DNA from: Hyphomicrobiales bacterium
GTDB lineage: Bacteria; Pseudomonadota; Alphaproteobacteria; Rhizobiales; Beijerinckiaceae
DNA length: 64,000 nt
Reading direction: 5' to 3'
NCBI GenBank assembly: GCA_016716745.1
Contig: JADJVD010000003.1
Location: forward strand, 1-64,000
This document shows positions 34,399 through 50,515 of the stretch, one piece after another; positions within the stretch are counted from its first letter, which is position 1; each line of letters starts with the position of its first letter. Made by a program: the position numbers and the translations under genes. The notes under the pieces are model-generated. The model saw only the letters and a list, made by a program, of their open reading frames with translations. It had not been told where the DNA came from and made no database searches.

Positions 34399-35559
34399 GT
34401 GCCGTCATTGCCTGAACTCTATCGTCAGCGCGTCGAGGCGGGGCTGCTCGAGCGCGACGGCGCGCAGGAGGCCGCCCTCGCCCGCCTCGACCGGCTGCGG
34501 CTCGATCTCGTCGACTACCGGCTGCCGCGCAAGGCGGGCGCGCTTGGCTGGCTGTTCGCCGCCAAGCGACCGGACCCGCCGAAGGGGCTCTACATCTGGG
34601 GCTCCGTCGGCCGCGGCAAGACGATGTTGATGGACCTGTTCTTCGAGGCCGTGCAGGTCGAGAAGAAGCGACGCGTGCATTTCCACGCCTTCATGGCGGA
34701 CGCGCACAAGCGCATCTACGCCTGGCGCAAGGCGCACAAGAACGGCGAGGTGCGCGGCGACGATCCCATCCTGCCGACGGCCAACGCCATCGCCGAAGAG
34801 GCGACGCTGATCTGCTTCGACGAGTTCGCCGTCAACGACATCGCCGACGCGATGATCCTCGGCCGGCTGTTCGAGGCGCTGTTCCAGCGCGGCGTCATCG
34901 TCGTGGCGACGTCCAACGTCGACCCGAACGATCTCTACAAGGACGGCCTCAACCGCGCGCTGTTCCTGCCTTTCGTCGGGCTGTTGAAGGAGCGGATGGA
35001 CGTGATCCGGCTGGATGCGCGCACCGACTTCCGGATGGAGAAGCTGGCGGGCGCTGCGGTCTATCACGTTCCCGCGGACGCGGATGCGCGGGCCGCGCTC
35101 GACCACGCCTTCCTGATGCTGACGGGCGTCGAGAGAGGCGAGCGCGTCGAGCTCGACGTGCTCGGGCGCAAGCTCGTGGTCCCGCAGGCCGCGCGCGGGG
35201 TCGCGCGGTTCGGCTTCGCGGAGCTGTGCGAGGCGCCGCTCGGGCCGTCCGACTATCTCGAACTGGCGATCACCTTCCACACCGTGATCTGCGACGGAAT
35301 TCCGGCGATGGACATCGCCCAGCGCAACGCCGCCAAGCGGTTCATCACGCTGATCGACGCGCTCTACGACTGCAACGCCCGCTTCATCGCCTCGGCGGCG
35401 GCCGAGCCCGACGGGCTCTATTCGGCCGATCAGGGCCGCGAGGCGTTCGAGTTCGCGCGCACCGCCTCGCGCCTCATCGAGATGCGCTCGACGGAGTATC
35501 TGAGCCGGCCGCACGGGCGCGTCGGCGGGGCGAGCGCCGAGGGCGTGGTGGAGACCTGA
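34399..35559 (+). CDS. zapE: AFG1-type ATPase ZapE (cell division)
   Basis: This 386-residue AAA+ ATPase of the AFG1/ZapE family in Gram-negatives acts on Z-ring stability under low oxygen or heat and is linked with complex IV subunit turnover in mitochondria. Walker A is IWGSVGRGKTML and Walker B is TLICFDEFAVNDIADAMIL. The arginine-finger region follows with SNVDPNDLYKDGLNRALFLPF, and later ITFHTVICDGIPAMD. I prefer the GTG at 34399 because GAGG is well spaced before it; the GTG at 34393 adds two residues. zapE directly before mdh-sucCD is a common alphaproteobacterial order. Here a TetR gene intervenes. Confidence 0.92.
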   Translation: MPSLPELYRQRVEAGLLERDGAQEAALARLDRLRLDLVDYRLPRKAGALGWLFAAKRPDPPKGLYIWGSVGRGKTMLMDLFFEAVQVEKKRRVHFHAFMADAHKRIYAWRKAHKNGEVRGDDPILPTANAIAEEATLICFDEFAVNDIADAMILGRLFEALFQRGVIVVATSNVDPNDLYKDGLNRALFLPFVGLLKERMDVIRLDARTDFRMEKLAGAAVYHVPADADARAALDHAFLMLTGVERGERVELDVLGRKLVVPQAARGVARFGFAELCEAPLGPSDYLELAITFHTVICDGIPAMDIAQRNAAKRFITLIDALYDCNARFIASAAAEPDGLYSADQGREAFEFARTASRLIEMRSTEYLSRPHGRVGGASAEGVVET

Positions 35560-35581
35560 GCGGCGGGCTAGGCTCGCCGTC

Positions 35582-36184
35582 ATGGCCGACTCAGCCGAAC
35601 CCACCGACCAGCGCATTCTCGAGGAGACGCTCGCGCATATCCGCCGGCACGGCGCGCGGCGCACGACCGTGCTGTCGGTCGCCGAGGCGCTCGGCATGAC
35701 GCATGCGGCGGTCTACCGCTACTTCCCCTCCAAGGCCGAACTGTTCGACGCGGCGACCGCCGAGGCGCTGCGCCCGCTCGAGGCGGCGCTGCGCGAAATC
35801 GCCGAGGCGCCCGACCCCGCGCCCGACAAGCTCGAGCGCATGGCGACGAGCGTGCACCGGGCCTATCGGGGGCTGGCGCTGGAGGACCCGGATCTGTTCG
35901 ACCTGTTGGCGCAGGCCGTGGTCGAGGCCCGGGGCGTCGGGCGCAAGCACCGCGCGCGGGTGCAGTCGGCGGTGCAGCGGGTGATCGAGGAGGGGATCGG
36001 CGGCGGCGCCTTTCCGGGCGGCGACCCCCGGCGCGCGATGGCGTTCTTCTTCGACGCGCTGCACCGTTTCATTCATCCGGTGTCGATCCGGCTCGACCGG
36101 GCGGCGAGCGCGGCGGCGCTCGATCAGCGGATGGAGCGGGTGACGCGGATGACCCTGCGAGCGCTGACCTTGGGTCGTGTCTAG
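35582..36184 (+). CDS. TetR family transcriptional regulator
   Basis: This 200-residue protein has an N-terminal helix-turn-helix at about residues 29-57 (TVLSVAEALGMTHAAVYRYFPSK), the classic TetR DNA-binding domain. It is followed by a ligand/dimer domain with a hydrophobic LALEDPDLFDLLAQAVVEARG region. The effector is unknown. It begins 22 bp after zapE and ends 9 bp before a perfect AT-rich palindrome that precedes mdh, so it may regulate itself or the TCA operon; that is inferred from position only. Confidence 0.88.
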   Translation: MADSAEPTDQRILEETLAHIRRHGARRTTVLSVAEALGMTHAAVYRYFPSKAELFDAATAEALRPLEAALREIAEAPDPAPDKLERMATSVHRAYRGLALEDPDLFDLLAQAVVEARGVGRKHRARVQSAVQRVIEEGIGGGAFPGGDPRRAMAFFFDALHRFIHPVSIRLDRAASAAALDQRMERVTRMTLRALTLGRV

Positions 36185-36192
36185 GTTTCAAG

Positions 36193-36207
36193 TAACAATA
36201 ATTGTTA
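36193..36207. promoter_or_regulatory. Perfect 15-bp palindrome between tetR and mdh
   Basis: TAACAAT-A-ATTGTTA is a perfect inverted repeat within a short AT-rich island (36187-36215) in very GC-rich DNA, about 240 bp before mdh. Size and symmetry suit a TetR-type or other dimeric regulator's operator. Confidence 0.45.
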
Positions 36208-36214
36208 TTTGTAA

Positions 36215-38626
<2,412 letters not shown>

Positions 38627-38646
38627 TAGGCCTAGAGCTGGACGTC

Positions 38647-39531
38647 ATGTCCATCCTGATCGACAAGAACACGAAGGTCATCACGCAGGGCTTCACGGGG
38701 AAGAACGGCACGTTCCACTCCGAGCAGGCGCTGGCCTACGGCACCAAGCTCGTCGGCGGCACCTCGCCCGGCAAGGGCGGCGCCATGCATCTCGGCCTGC
38801 CCGTGTTCGACACGGTGAAGGAGGCGCGCGAGGCGACGGGCGCCGACGCCTCGGTCGTCTACGTTCCGCCGCCGGGCGCGGCGGACGCGATCTGCGAGGC
38901 GATCGACGCGGAGATCCCGCTCATCGTCTGCATCACCGAGGGCATTCCGGTGCTCGACATGGTGCGCGTCAAGCGCTCGCTCGCCGGCTCGAAGTCGCGC
39001 CTCATCGGGCCGAACTGCCCGGGCGTGGTGACGGCGGGCGAATCGAAGATCGGCATCATGCCGGCCAACATCTTCAAGCCGGGCTCGGTCGGCATCGTGT
39101 CGCGCTCCGGCACGCTGACCTATGAGGCGGTGTTCCAGACCACCAATGCGGGCCTTGGCCAGACGACGGCGGTCGGCATCGGCGGCGACCCGGTCAAGGG
39201 CACCGAGTTCATCGACATGCTGGAGATGTTCCTGGCCGACGAGAAGACGACGTCGATCATCATGATCGGCGAGATCGGCGGCTCGGCCGAGGAGGACGCG
39301 GCGCAGTTCCTGGCCGACGAGGCCAAGCGCGGGCGCAAGAAGCCGACCGTCGGCTTCATCGCCGGCCGCACGGCGCCTCCGGGCCGCCGCATGGGCCATG
39401 CCGGCGCGATCATCTCGGGCGGCAAGGGCGGCGCGGAAGACAAGATCGCGGCGATGGAGGCGGCGGGAATCAAGGTGTCGCCCTCGCCGGCGCGCCTCGG
39501 CTCGACGCTCGTCGAACTGCTGAAGGCCTGA
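38647..39531 (+). CDS. sucD: Succinyl-CoA synthetase alpha subunit
   Basis: SucD binds CoA and carries the phosphohistidine in the reaction succinate + CoA + ATP = succinyl-CoA + ADP + Pi. The 294-residue protein starts [19 protein letters not shown], with the CoA-binding Rossmann region [15 protein letters not shown] and [16 protein letters not shown]. Further on is [21 protein letters not shown]; the active-site His is in [13 protein letters not shown]. Normal length. The ATG at 38647 matches the family start although the ribosome site before it is weak, as is usual for a coupled gene. See sucC for the apparent fusion. Confidence 0.95.
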   Translation: MSILIDKNTKVITQGFTGKNGTFHSEQALAYGTKLVGGTSPGKGGAMHLGLPVFDTVKEAREATGADASVVYVPPPGAADAICEAIDAEIPLIVCITEGIPVLDMVRVKRSLAGSKSRLIGPNCPGVVTAGESKIGIMPANIFKPGSVGIVSRSGTLTYEAVFQTTNAGLGQTTAVGIGGDPVKGTEFIDMLEMFLADEKTTSIIMIGEIGGSAEEDAAQFLADEAKRGRKKPTVGFIAGRTAPPGRRMGHAGAIISGGKGGAEDKIAAMEAAGIKVSPSPARLGSTLVELLKA

Positions 39532-39540
39532 CGACCCGGC

Positions 39541-39563
39541 CGCGCGGGAGCTTCTCCCGCGCG
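39541..39563. terminator. Strong hairpin between sucD and sucA (no T-run)
   Basis: A 10-bp perfect stem (CGCGCGGGAG / CTCCCGCGCG) with a CTT loop lies 10 bp after sucD. A second inverted repeat (GCCTCG / CGAGGC) follows within 25 bp. There is no T-tract, so it may act as an mRNA-stabilising or processing element that sets different levels for sucCD and sucAB-lpd. The region to 39719 holds nothing else I recognise. Confidence 0.45.
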
Positions 39564-39719
39564 AGCCTCGCGCCGGCTCGAGGCGCCAAGAACACACAGC
39601 GGAGCGTCGCCGCGAAGCGGCGCCCGCGCGATGCCCGGCGCGACAGGCGCCGCGCGTCCGCGCCTCCTCGCCGCGGCGCTGGCGCGGCCCCAGCCCGCAC
39701 ATGTTTCGGAGGGCATGGC

Positions 39720-42700
39720 ATGTCCCGTTCTGACGACCAGAATTCCCGGATGGCCGCAGGCTCGTTCCTGTATGGCGCGAACGCCGCCTATATCGAGAAT
39801 CTGCAAGCGCGCTACGACACCAATCCGGCCAGCGTCGATCCGGAATGGCGCGAGTTCTTCGAGGGGCTCGGCGAGGAGGCCGCCAAGGGCGCCTCCTGGC
39901 AACGGCCCAACTGGCCGCTGCCCGCCAATGGCGAGCTGATCTCCGCGCTCGACGGCAACTGGCCGGTGGACGAGAAGGCGGTCGCCGCCAAGCTGAAGGC
40001 CAAAGCCGCCGCCAAGGGCGACGAGCTGACGCCGGAGATGTTGCAGCGCGCCGCGCGCGACTCCGTGCACGCGCTGATGATGATCCGCGCCTACCGCATG
40101 CGCGGCCATCTGCACGCCAATCTCGATCCGCTCGGTCTCGAGCCGCCGAAGGATCACGAGGAGCTGCATCCGGGCAGCTACGGCTTCAACGAGGCCGACT
40201 ACGACCGGCCGATCTTCCTCGACAAGGTGCTCGGCCTCGAATACGCGACGATCCGCGAGATGCTGCAGATCCTGCGGCGCACCTATTGCGGCACGCTCGG
40301 CTTCGAGTTCATGCACATCTCCGATCCGGCCGAGAAAGGCTGGATTCAGGAGCGCATCGAAGGTCCGCACAAGGAGATCGCCTTCACCCGCGAGGGCAAG
40401 CGCGCGATCCTCAACAAGCTGGTCGAGGCCGAGGGCTTCGAGAAGTTCCTCGACGTCAAGTACACCGGCACCAAGCGCTTCGGCCTCGACGGCGGCGAGG
40501 CGCTGATCCCGGCGCTCGAGCAGATCATCAAGCGCGGCGGCAATCTCGGCGTGCAGGAGATCGTGCTCGGCATGGCCCATCGCGGCCGCCTGAACATCCT
40601 GACGCAGGTGATGGGCAAGCCGCACCGCGCGCTGTTCCACGAGTTCAAGGGCGGCTCCTACGCGCCCGACGACGTGGAAGGCTCGGGCGACGTGAAGTAT
40701 CACCTCGGCGCCTCCTCGGACCGCGAGTTCGACAACAACAAGGTGCATCTGTCGCTGACCGCCAACCCCTCGCATCTCGAGATCGTCGATCCCGTGGTGC
40801 TCGGCAAGGTGCGCGCCAAGCAGGACCAGCTCGACGACATCGTCGAGCGCGGCAAGGTGATGCCGCTGCTGATCCATGGCGACGCGGCCTTCGCCGGTCA
40901 GGGCGTGGTGGCCGAGTGCTTCGGCCTGTCGGGCCTGAAGGGCCATCGCACCGGCGGGTCGATCCACTTCATCATCAACAACCAGATCGGCTTCACCACC
41001 TATCCGCGCTACTCGCGCTCCTCGCCCTATCCGTCGGACGTCGCGAAGATGATCGAGGCGCCGATCTTCCACTGCAACGGCGACGATCCGGAGGCGGTCG
41101 TCTTCGCCGCCAAGATCGCGACCGAGTTCCGGCAGAAGTTCCACAAGCCGGTCGTCATCGACATGTTCTGCTATCGCCGCTTCGGCCACAACGAGGGCGA
41201 CGAGCCGAGCTTCACGCAGCCGCTGATGTACCGGAAGATCCGGTCGCACAAGTCGACGCTCGAGATCTATTCCGAGAAGCTGATCGCCGAGGGCGTCGTC
41301 ACGGCCGGCGAAGTCGAGAAGATGAAGTCCGACTGGCGCAACCGCCTCGAGGCGGAATTCGAGGCGGGCCAGGCCTTCCGTCCCAACAAGGCGGACTGGC
41401 TCGATGGCCGCTGGCCGGCATGAAGGTCGCCAAGGACACCGACGACGACCGTCGCGGCCAGACCTCGGTGAGCGCCGACAGGCTGCGCGAGATCGGCCGC
41501 AAGATCACCACCGCGCCGGCCGGCTTCAACCTGCACAAGACGATCCAGCGTTTCCTCGAGAACCGGCGCAAGATGATCGACACGGGCGAGGGCGTCGACT
41601 GGGCGACCGCCGAGTCGCTCGCCTTCGGCACGCTCGTCGACGACGGCATCCGCGTCCGCCTCTCCGGTCAGGATTGCGAGCGCGGCACCTTCTCGCAGCG
41701 CCATTCCGTGCTGATCGATCAGGAGACCGAGGCGCGCTACGTGCCGCTGAACAACATCCGCGATGGGCAGGGGCGCTACGAGGTCATCAACTCGATGCTC
41801 TCGGAAGAGGCGGTGCTCGGCTTCGAATACGGCTACTCGCTCGCCGAGCCGAAGGCGCTGGTGCTGTGGGAAGCGCAGTTCGGCGACTTCGCCAACGGCG
41901 CGCAGGTCGTGTTCGACCAGTTCATCTCGTCGGGCGAGCGCAAGTGGCTGCGCATGTCGGGCCTCGTCTGCCTGCTGCCGCACGGCTACGAGGGCCAGGG
42001 CCCGGAGCATTCCTCGGCGCGCCTCGAGCGCTTCCTGCAGATGTGCGCCGAAGACAACATGCAGGTCGCCAACTGCACGACGCCGGCGAACTACTTCCAC
42101 ATCCTGCGCCGCCAGCTCAAGCGCGACTTCCGCAAGCCGCTGATCCTGATGACGCCGAAGTCGCTGCTGCGCCACAAGCGCGCCGTGTCCCGGCTCGACG
42201 AGCTCGCCACCGGCTCGCACTTCAACCGCATCCTGCTCGACGACGCCGAGACGATGAAGGGCGAGAAGATCAAGCTCGTGAAGGACGACAAGATCCGTCG
42301 CGTCGTGCTGTGCTCGGGCAAGGTCTATTTCGATCTCTACGAGGATCGCGAGAAGCGCGGCGTCGACGACGTGTATCTGATGCGCGTCGAACAGCTCTAT
42401 CCCTTCCCGCTGAAGGCGCTGGCGCACGAGCTGGCGCGCTTCAAGAAGGCGGACGTCGCCTGGTGCCAGGAGGAGCCCAAGAACATGGGCTCGTGGACCT
42501 TCGTCGAGCACTATCTGGAATGGGTGCTGAGCCAGACCGGCGGCAAGGCCAAGCGGCCGCGCTATGTCGGCCGGCCCGCCTCGGCGGCGACGGCGACGGG
42601 CCTGATGTCGAAGCATCTGGCCCAGCTGAAAGCCTTCCTCGACGACGCCTTCGGCGCGAGCGCGCGGCCGCGCGCGCGCGCCCCCCCCCCGCCCCCAGAC

Positions 42701-42728
42701 AGAGGACGCCCCGGAGGCGACGACCCCC

Positions 42729-42732
<4 letters not shown>
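39720..42732 (+). CDS. sucA: 2-oxoglutarate dehydrogenase E1 component, frameshifted
   Basis: This is the thiamine-diphosphate-dependent E1 that decarboxylates 2-oxoglutarate and transfers succinyl to SucB lipoyl. Recognisable parts are the N-terminus [18 protein letters not shown], then [19 protein letters not shown] and [17 protein letters not shown]. ThDP-Mg binding is at [15 protein letters not shown] with INNQIGFTT, and the C-terminal half has [24 protein letters not shown]. One base is missing near 41415 (LDGRW then [11 protein letters not shown] in a second frame). The true stop is uncertain: the family ends after FLDDAFG, but here the frame runs through a GC-repeat and C-run into sucB. 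A further indel in the C-run would let it stop at the TGA overlapping the sucB ATG, which is the end given. Corrected length is about 985-1003 residues. Confidence 0.9.
42681..42696. repeat. C-homopolymer tract at the sucA-sucB junction
   Basis: Ten Cs, one G and five Cs in a row, preceded by an alternating CG stretch (42661-42680). It is the longest homopolymer I noticed in the window. It lies exactly where the sucA stop should be, making length miscounts likely. Confidence 0.9.
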
Positions 42733-43977
<1,245 letters not shown>

Positions 43978-43985
43978 TTTCGGTC

Positions 43986-44007
43986 GGCGCGCGCTACGGC
44001 GCGCGCC
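43986..44007. terminator. GC hairpin between sucB and lpd (no T-run)
   Basis: Inverted repeat GGCGCGCG / CGCGCGCC with loop CTACGG, starting 8 bp after the sucB stop. A near copy (GGCGCGCGCTGCGGCGCG) follows cobS at about 4597. No T-run; possibly an mRNA-stability element. Confidence 0.4.
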
Positions 44008-44062
44008 CGTCATTCGATTCTGGGCGAGCGCATTCGCGCCTCGCGAACCGACGAGACAATGC

Positions 44063-45466
44063 ATGTCCTACGATCTCATCGTCATCGGCGCCGGTCCCGG
44101 CGGCTATGTCTGCGCCATTCGCGCCGCGCAGCTCGGGCTGAAGACGGCCGTCGTCGAGAAGCGCAAGACCTATGGCGGCACCTGCCTCAACGTCGGCTGC
44201 ATTCCCTCGAAGGCGCTGCTGCACGCCTCCGAGATGTTCGCGGAGGCCGATCACGGGCTCGCCGCGCTCGGCGTCGTCGTCGCCAAGCCGAAGCTCGATA
44301 TGGCCGCGCTGATGAAGCACAAGGACGACACGGTCGGCGCCAACGTCAGCGGCGTCGCCTTTCTCCTGAAGAAGAACAAGGTCGACGGCGTCATCGGCGC
44401 GGCCGAGATCGTCGCGCCGGGCAAGGTGAAGGTGACGGCCGGGGACGGCTCGACCAAGGAGCTCGAGACGAAGGCCATCGTCATCGCCACGGGGTCGGAC
44501 GTCGCCGGCATTCCCGGCGTCGAGGTGGCCTTCGACGAGAAGGCGATCGTCTCCTCCACCGGCGCGCTGTCGCTGGCGAAGGTTCCGGGCAAGATGATCG
44601 TCGTCGGCGCGGGCGTCATCGGCCTCGAGCTCGGCTCGGTGTGGCGTCGTCTTGGCGCGGAGGTGACGGTCGTCGAATATCTCGACCGCATCCTGCCCGG
44701 CATGGACGGCGAGGTCGCCAAGCAGTTCCAGCGCCTGCTCGAGAAGCAGGGCGTCGCGTTCAACCTGTCGGCCAAGGTGACCGGCGTGACGAAGACGAAG
44801 AAGGGCGCTTCGGTGACCTTCTCGCCCGTCGCCGGCGGCGATGCGCAGACCATCGAGGGCGACGTGGTGCTCGTCGCGACTGGCCGGCGTCCCTACACGG
44901 ACGGGCTCGGGCTCGACAAGGTCGGCGTGGCGACGGAGCGCGGCCGCGTCGTCATCGACGATCATTTCGCCACCAATGTCGCGGGCGTCTACGCCATTGG
45001 AGACGTGGTGCGCGGGCCGATGCTCGCCCACAAGGCCGAGGACGAGGGCATCGCCGTCGCCGAGCTGCTCGCCGGCAAGGCCGGCCATGTGAACTACGAC
45101 GTCATTCCGGGCGTCGTCTACACGCAGCCCGAGGTCGCCAGCGTCGGCAAGACCGAGGAGGAGCTGAAGGCCGCGGGCGTCGCCTACAAGGTCGGCAAGT
45201 TCAACTTCTCGGCCAACGGCCGCGCCCGCGCGATGCGCCAGACCGACGGTTTCGCGAAGGTGCTTGCGGATGCGGCCACCGATCGCGTGCTCGGCGTCCA
45301 CATCGTCGGCTTCGGCGCCGGCGAGATGATCCACGAGGCGGCGGTGCTGATGGAGTTCGGCGGCTCGTCTGAGGATCTCGCCCGCACCTGCCACGCGCAT
45401 CCCACGATGTCGGAAGCGGTGAAAGAGGCGGCGATGGCCGTGGAGAAGCGCGCCATTCACAGCTGA
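44063..45466 (+). CDS. lpd: Dihydrolipoyl dehydrogenase (E3)
   Basis: This 467-residue FAD enzyme reoxidises the lipoyl groups of SucB with NAD+. The FAD motif is [21 protein letters not shown], and the redox disulfide is GGTCLNVGC (Cys 41 and 46). The NAD-binding motif is [23 protein letters not shown] contact [16 protein letters not shown], and the catalytic His-Glu pair is in [15 protein letters not shown]. Intact and normal in length. An out-of-frame ATG at 44059 overlaps the start; the ATG at 44063 gives the family N-terminus. It ends the TCA operon. Confidence 0.97.
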   Translation: MSYDLIVIGAGPGGYVCAIRAAQLGLKTAVVEKRKTYGGTCLNVGCIPSKALLHASEMFAEADHGLAALGVVVAKPKLDMAALMKHKDDTVGANVSGVAFLLKKNKVDGVIGAAEIVAPGKVKVTAGDGSTKELETKAIVIATGSDVAGIPGVEVAFDEKAIVSSTGALSLAKVPGKMIVVGAGVIGLELGSVWRRLGAEVTVVEYLDRILPGMDGEVAKQFQRLLEKQGVAFNLSAKVTGVTKTKKGASVTFSPVAGGDAQTIEGDVVLVATGRRPYTDGLGLDKVGVATERGRVVIDDHFATNVAGVYAIGDVVRGPMLAHKAEDEGIAVAELLAGKAGHVNYDVIPGVVYTQPEVASVGKTEEELKAAGVAYKVGKFNFSANGRARAMRQTDGFAKVLADAATDRVLGVHIVGFGAGEMIHEAAVLMEFGGSSEDLARTCHAHPTMSEAVKEAAMAVEKRAIHS

Positions 45467-45612
45467 CGGCGCGGATTTACCGTGCGTCAACCATGACGCG
45501 AAGTCCGCCGCGCGTTTTCGTTGCGGCGGATTGCGTTTCGGCGACCGTTAACGGTTGGTAAGTCTGCGCGCGTCAGGCTCGCGACGATTATCCGGTCGCC
45601 GCGAGTACAACT

Positions 45613-47568
45613 ATGCAGTTCTGGCGTTCGTTCTCATCGGTATTGCGGGTATCGGACGACAATCCGGAACTGATCCGCGCGCAGCATGCGGCGCTTGGCA
45701 CGCAGGTTCCTCTCCTCTATCTGATCCTGATCATCAACACGGTTCTGCTCGCGGTCGCCCATGCGAAGGTCGCGCCGGCGGCGCTCACCTTCGGCTTCCC
45801 GCTGCTGCTCGCCGTCGTCTGCGCGCGGCGCGGCGTCGCCTGGGCGAAATCGCGCGGCGTGGCGCCGGACGACGCGGAAATCCTGACGCAACTGAAGCAG
45901 ACGGTGATCCTCGGCGGATTGCTCGGCGTCGTCTTCGTCGGCTGGGCGCTGGCGCTGTTCGGGTATGGCGACGCCACGGCGCGCGGCCACGTCATCTTCT
46001 ACATCGGCATCACGTCGATCAGTTGCATTCTGTGCCTGATGCATCTGCCGCCGGCGGCGCTGCTGGTGACGAGCGTCGTCACCGTGCCGTTCGCGACGTT
46101 TCTGGTCCTGTCCGATACGCCGGGCGTCACCGCCGTCGCCGTCAATCTGCTCGTCGTCGTCGCCACGCTCGTCTATGTGTTGCTCGTCTATGCGCGCGAC
46201 TTCCGGACAATGATTTCGGCGCAGACGGCTCTTGCGCGCAAGAGCGCGGAGACGGAGCGTCTGAGCGAGGAGAACCGTCGCCTCGCCAATATCGACAGCC
46301 TGACCGGGCTCGCCAATCGTCGCCGCTTCTTCTCCGAGTTCGAGACAGTGCTCGCCGCGGCGCGCGCGTCCGGCGCGCGGTTCCATATCGGCATCGTCGA
46401 TCTCGACGGCTTCAAGCCGGTCAACGACAGCTACGGCCACAAGATCGGCGACGCCGTGCTGCGCGAGGTCGGCGCCAGGCTCGAGGCGCTTGGCGGCGAC
46501 GAGGCGTTCTTCGCCCGACTCGGCGGCGACGAGTTCGCCGCCATCGTGCCGCGCCTGTCGGGCGCCGCGCTGGAGGAGTTCGGCGAGCGCATCTGCCGCG
46601 CGTTGCGCCAGCCATTCAGGGTCGAGACTCTCGAGATCGAGATCTCCAGCACGATCGGCTTTGCGGTTCATCCCGATGCGGGCGCGACGGTGGAGGTTCT
46701 CTACGAACGCGCGGACTACGCGCTCTATCACGCCAAGCTGACCGCGCGCGGCGGCATGATGCTGTTCACGCCGGAGTTGGGCGAGGAATTGCAGAACACC
46801 AAGACGGTCGAGGCGGCGCTGGCGCGCGCCGATCTCGAGGCGGAGATGTATCTCGAATACCAGCCGATGTTCGATGTGAACACCGGCCGGCCGACGGCGT
46901 TCGAGGCGCTGGCGCGCTGGCGCAGTCCGACGCTCGGCCTCGTCGCGCCGGCCATGTTCGTGCATGTCGCCGAGCGGTCGGCGGCCATTCACCGGATCAC
47001 GCAGACGCTGCTCGCCAAGGCGCTGAAGGCGGCGCAGGAGTGGCCCGACGACGTGCAGCTTTCGTTCAATCTGTCGGTGCGCGACCTGACCTCGCGCGAG
47101 GCGATCCTGGCGATCGTGTCGCTCGTCGAACGCAGCGGCTTCCCGCCGCGACGGCTCGTGCTCGAAATCACCGAAACGGCGCTCATCCGCGATTACGACG
47201 CCGCGCGCGAGTCGCTGGATCTGCTGAAGGCGCTTGGCGTGAAGATCTCGCTGGACGATTTCGGCACCGGTTATTCGAGCCTGAGTTACGTGCATCGCCT
47301 GCCGCTCGACAAGATCAAGATCGACCGCAGCTTCGTGCAGGCGCTGTCGAGCCATCTGCCGACGCGCGACATCATCCGCACGATCCTGTCGCTCTGCCAG
47401 AACCTGCAATTGACCTGCATCGTCGAGGGCATGGAGACGCCGGCGGAAGTCGAAATCCTGCGCGGGCTCGGCTGCACGACGATGCAGGGCTACTTCTTCG
47501 CGAGGCCCACGCCGGCCGACGAGGTCGCGCGCTTCTTCGAGAAGCCAGAGGCCGCCAGCGCGGCCTGA
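45613..47568 (+). CDS. Membrane GGDEF-EAL protein (c-di-GMP turnover)
   Basis: This 651-residue protein begins with about six hydrophobic segments (residues 30-195, no recognised named sensor), then a short coiled coil (about 205-226). The GGDEF domain (about 227-390) has the exact motif ARLGGDEF at 302-308 and D-x-x-G-F-K in VDLDGFKP. The usual inhibitory RxxD five residues before GGDEF is absent. The EAL domain (about 400-645) keeps the catalytic set: FEALARW, SFNLSVRDL, LEITETAL, SLDDFGTGYSSL, KIDRSFV, and GYFFARPTP. Both cyclase and phosphodiesterase activity are therefore possible; which dominates cannot be read. It starts 146 bp after lpd and ends in a bidirectional terminator against clpB. 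Confidence 0.92.
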   Translation: MQFWRSFSSVLRVSDDNPELIRAQHAALGTQVPLLYLILIINTVLLAVAHAKVAPAALTFGFPLLLAVVCARRGVAWAKSRGVAPDDAEILTQLKQTVILGGLLGVVFVGWALALFGYGDATARGHVIFYIGITSISCILCLMHLPPAALLVTSVVTVPFATFLVLSDTPGVTAVAVNLLVVVATLVYVLLVYARDFRTMISAQTALARKSAETERLSEENRRLANIDSLTGLANRRRFFSEFETVLAAARASGARFHIGIVDLDGFKPVNDSYGHKIGDAVLREVGARLEALGGDEAFFARLGGDEFAAIVPRLSGAALEEFGERICRALRQPFRVETLEIEISSTIGFAVHPDAGATVEVLYERADYALYHAKLTARGGMMLFTPELGEELQNTKTVEAALARADLEAEMYLEYQPMFDVNTGRPTAFEALARWRSPTLGLVAPAMFVHVAERSAAIHRITQTLLAKALKAAQEWPDDVQLSFNLSVRDLTSREAILAIVSLVERSGFPPRRLVLEITETALIRDYDAARESLDLLKALGVKISLDDFGTGYSSLSYVHRLPLDKIKIDRSFVQALSSHLPTRDIIRTILSLCQNLQLTCIVEGMETPAEVEILRGLGCTTMQGYFFARPTPADEVARFFEKPEAASAA

Positions 47569-47583
47569 GCCGAAAATGCAAAA

Positions 47584-47615
47584 GCCCCGCGCGGCGCGCG
47601 GGGCTTCGTTCTTCT
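47584..47615. terminator. Bidirectional intrinsic terminator between the GGDEF-EAL gene and clpB
   Basis: Perfect 9-bp stem GCCCCGCGC / GCGCGGGGC with a 3-nt loop. A T-rich tail (TTCGTTCTTCT) lies on the right and an A-rich stretch (AAAATGCAAAA) on the left, so it can stop transcription from both convergent genes. Confidence 0.85.
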
Positions 47616-47640
47616 CACACGATGTCGCGCCGCGCCGGCC

Positions 47641-50283
<2,643 letters not shown>

Positions 50284-50515
50284 CGGCGAACTCCTCGGCC
50301 GGCGGCGTTCCCCGGAGCGGTCCGCCGCCGCCATCCCTGATTCGGCCCCCGAAGGCGGCCGTCGAGGCTGATGTAGGAAGGGTTAGCGGGGCGTGAAAGG
50401 TGGGCGCCCGCGCGCCGACGCAGGATTTTTCGTCGCGCCGGCGTGGTCCGGCGCCGCCCGGCTCGTCTATGAAGGGCGGTGGCCGGGCCCAACGCCGGCG
50501 CGCCGGAGAGACATC

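Noticed and set aside
45545..45560. Possible CtrA site (TTAA near CCGTTAACGG) before the GGDEF-EAL gene
   Set aside because: The second TTAA half seven bases on reads TAAG; only a weak half-site match.
46492..46496. A second GGDEA string twelve residues before the GGDEF motif
   Set aside because: It belongs to the linker LEALGGDEAFF of the same domain; the true motif is at residues 304-308.
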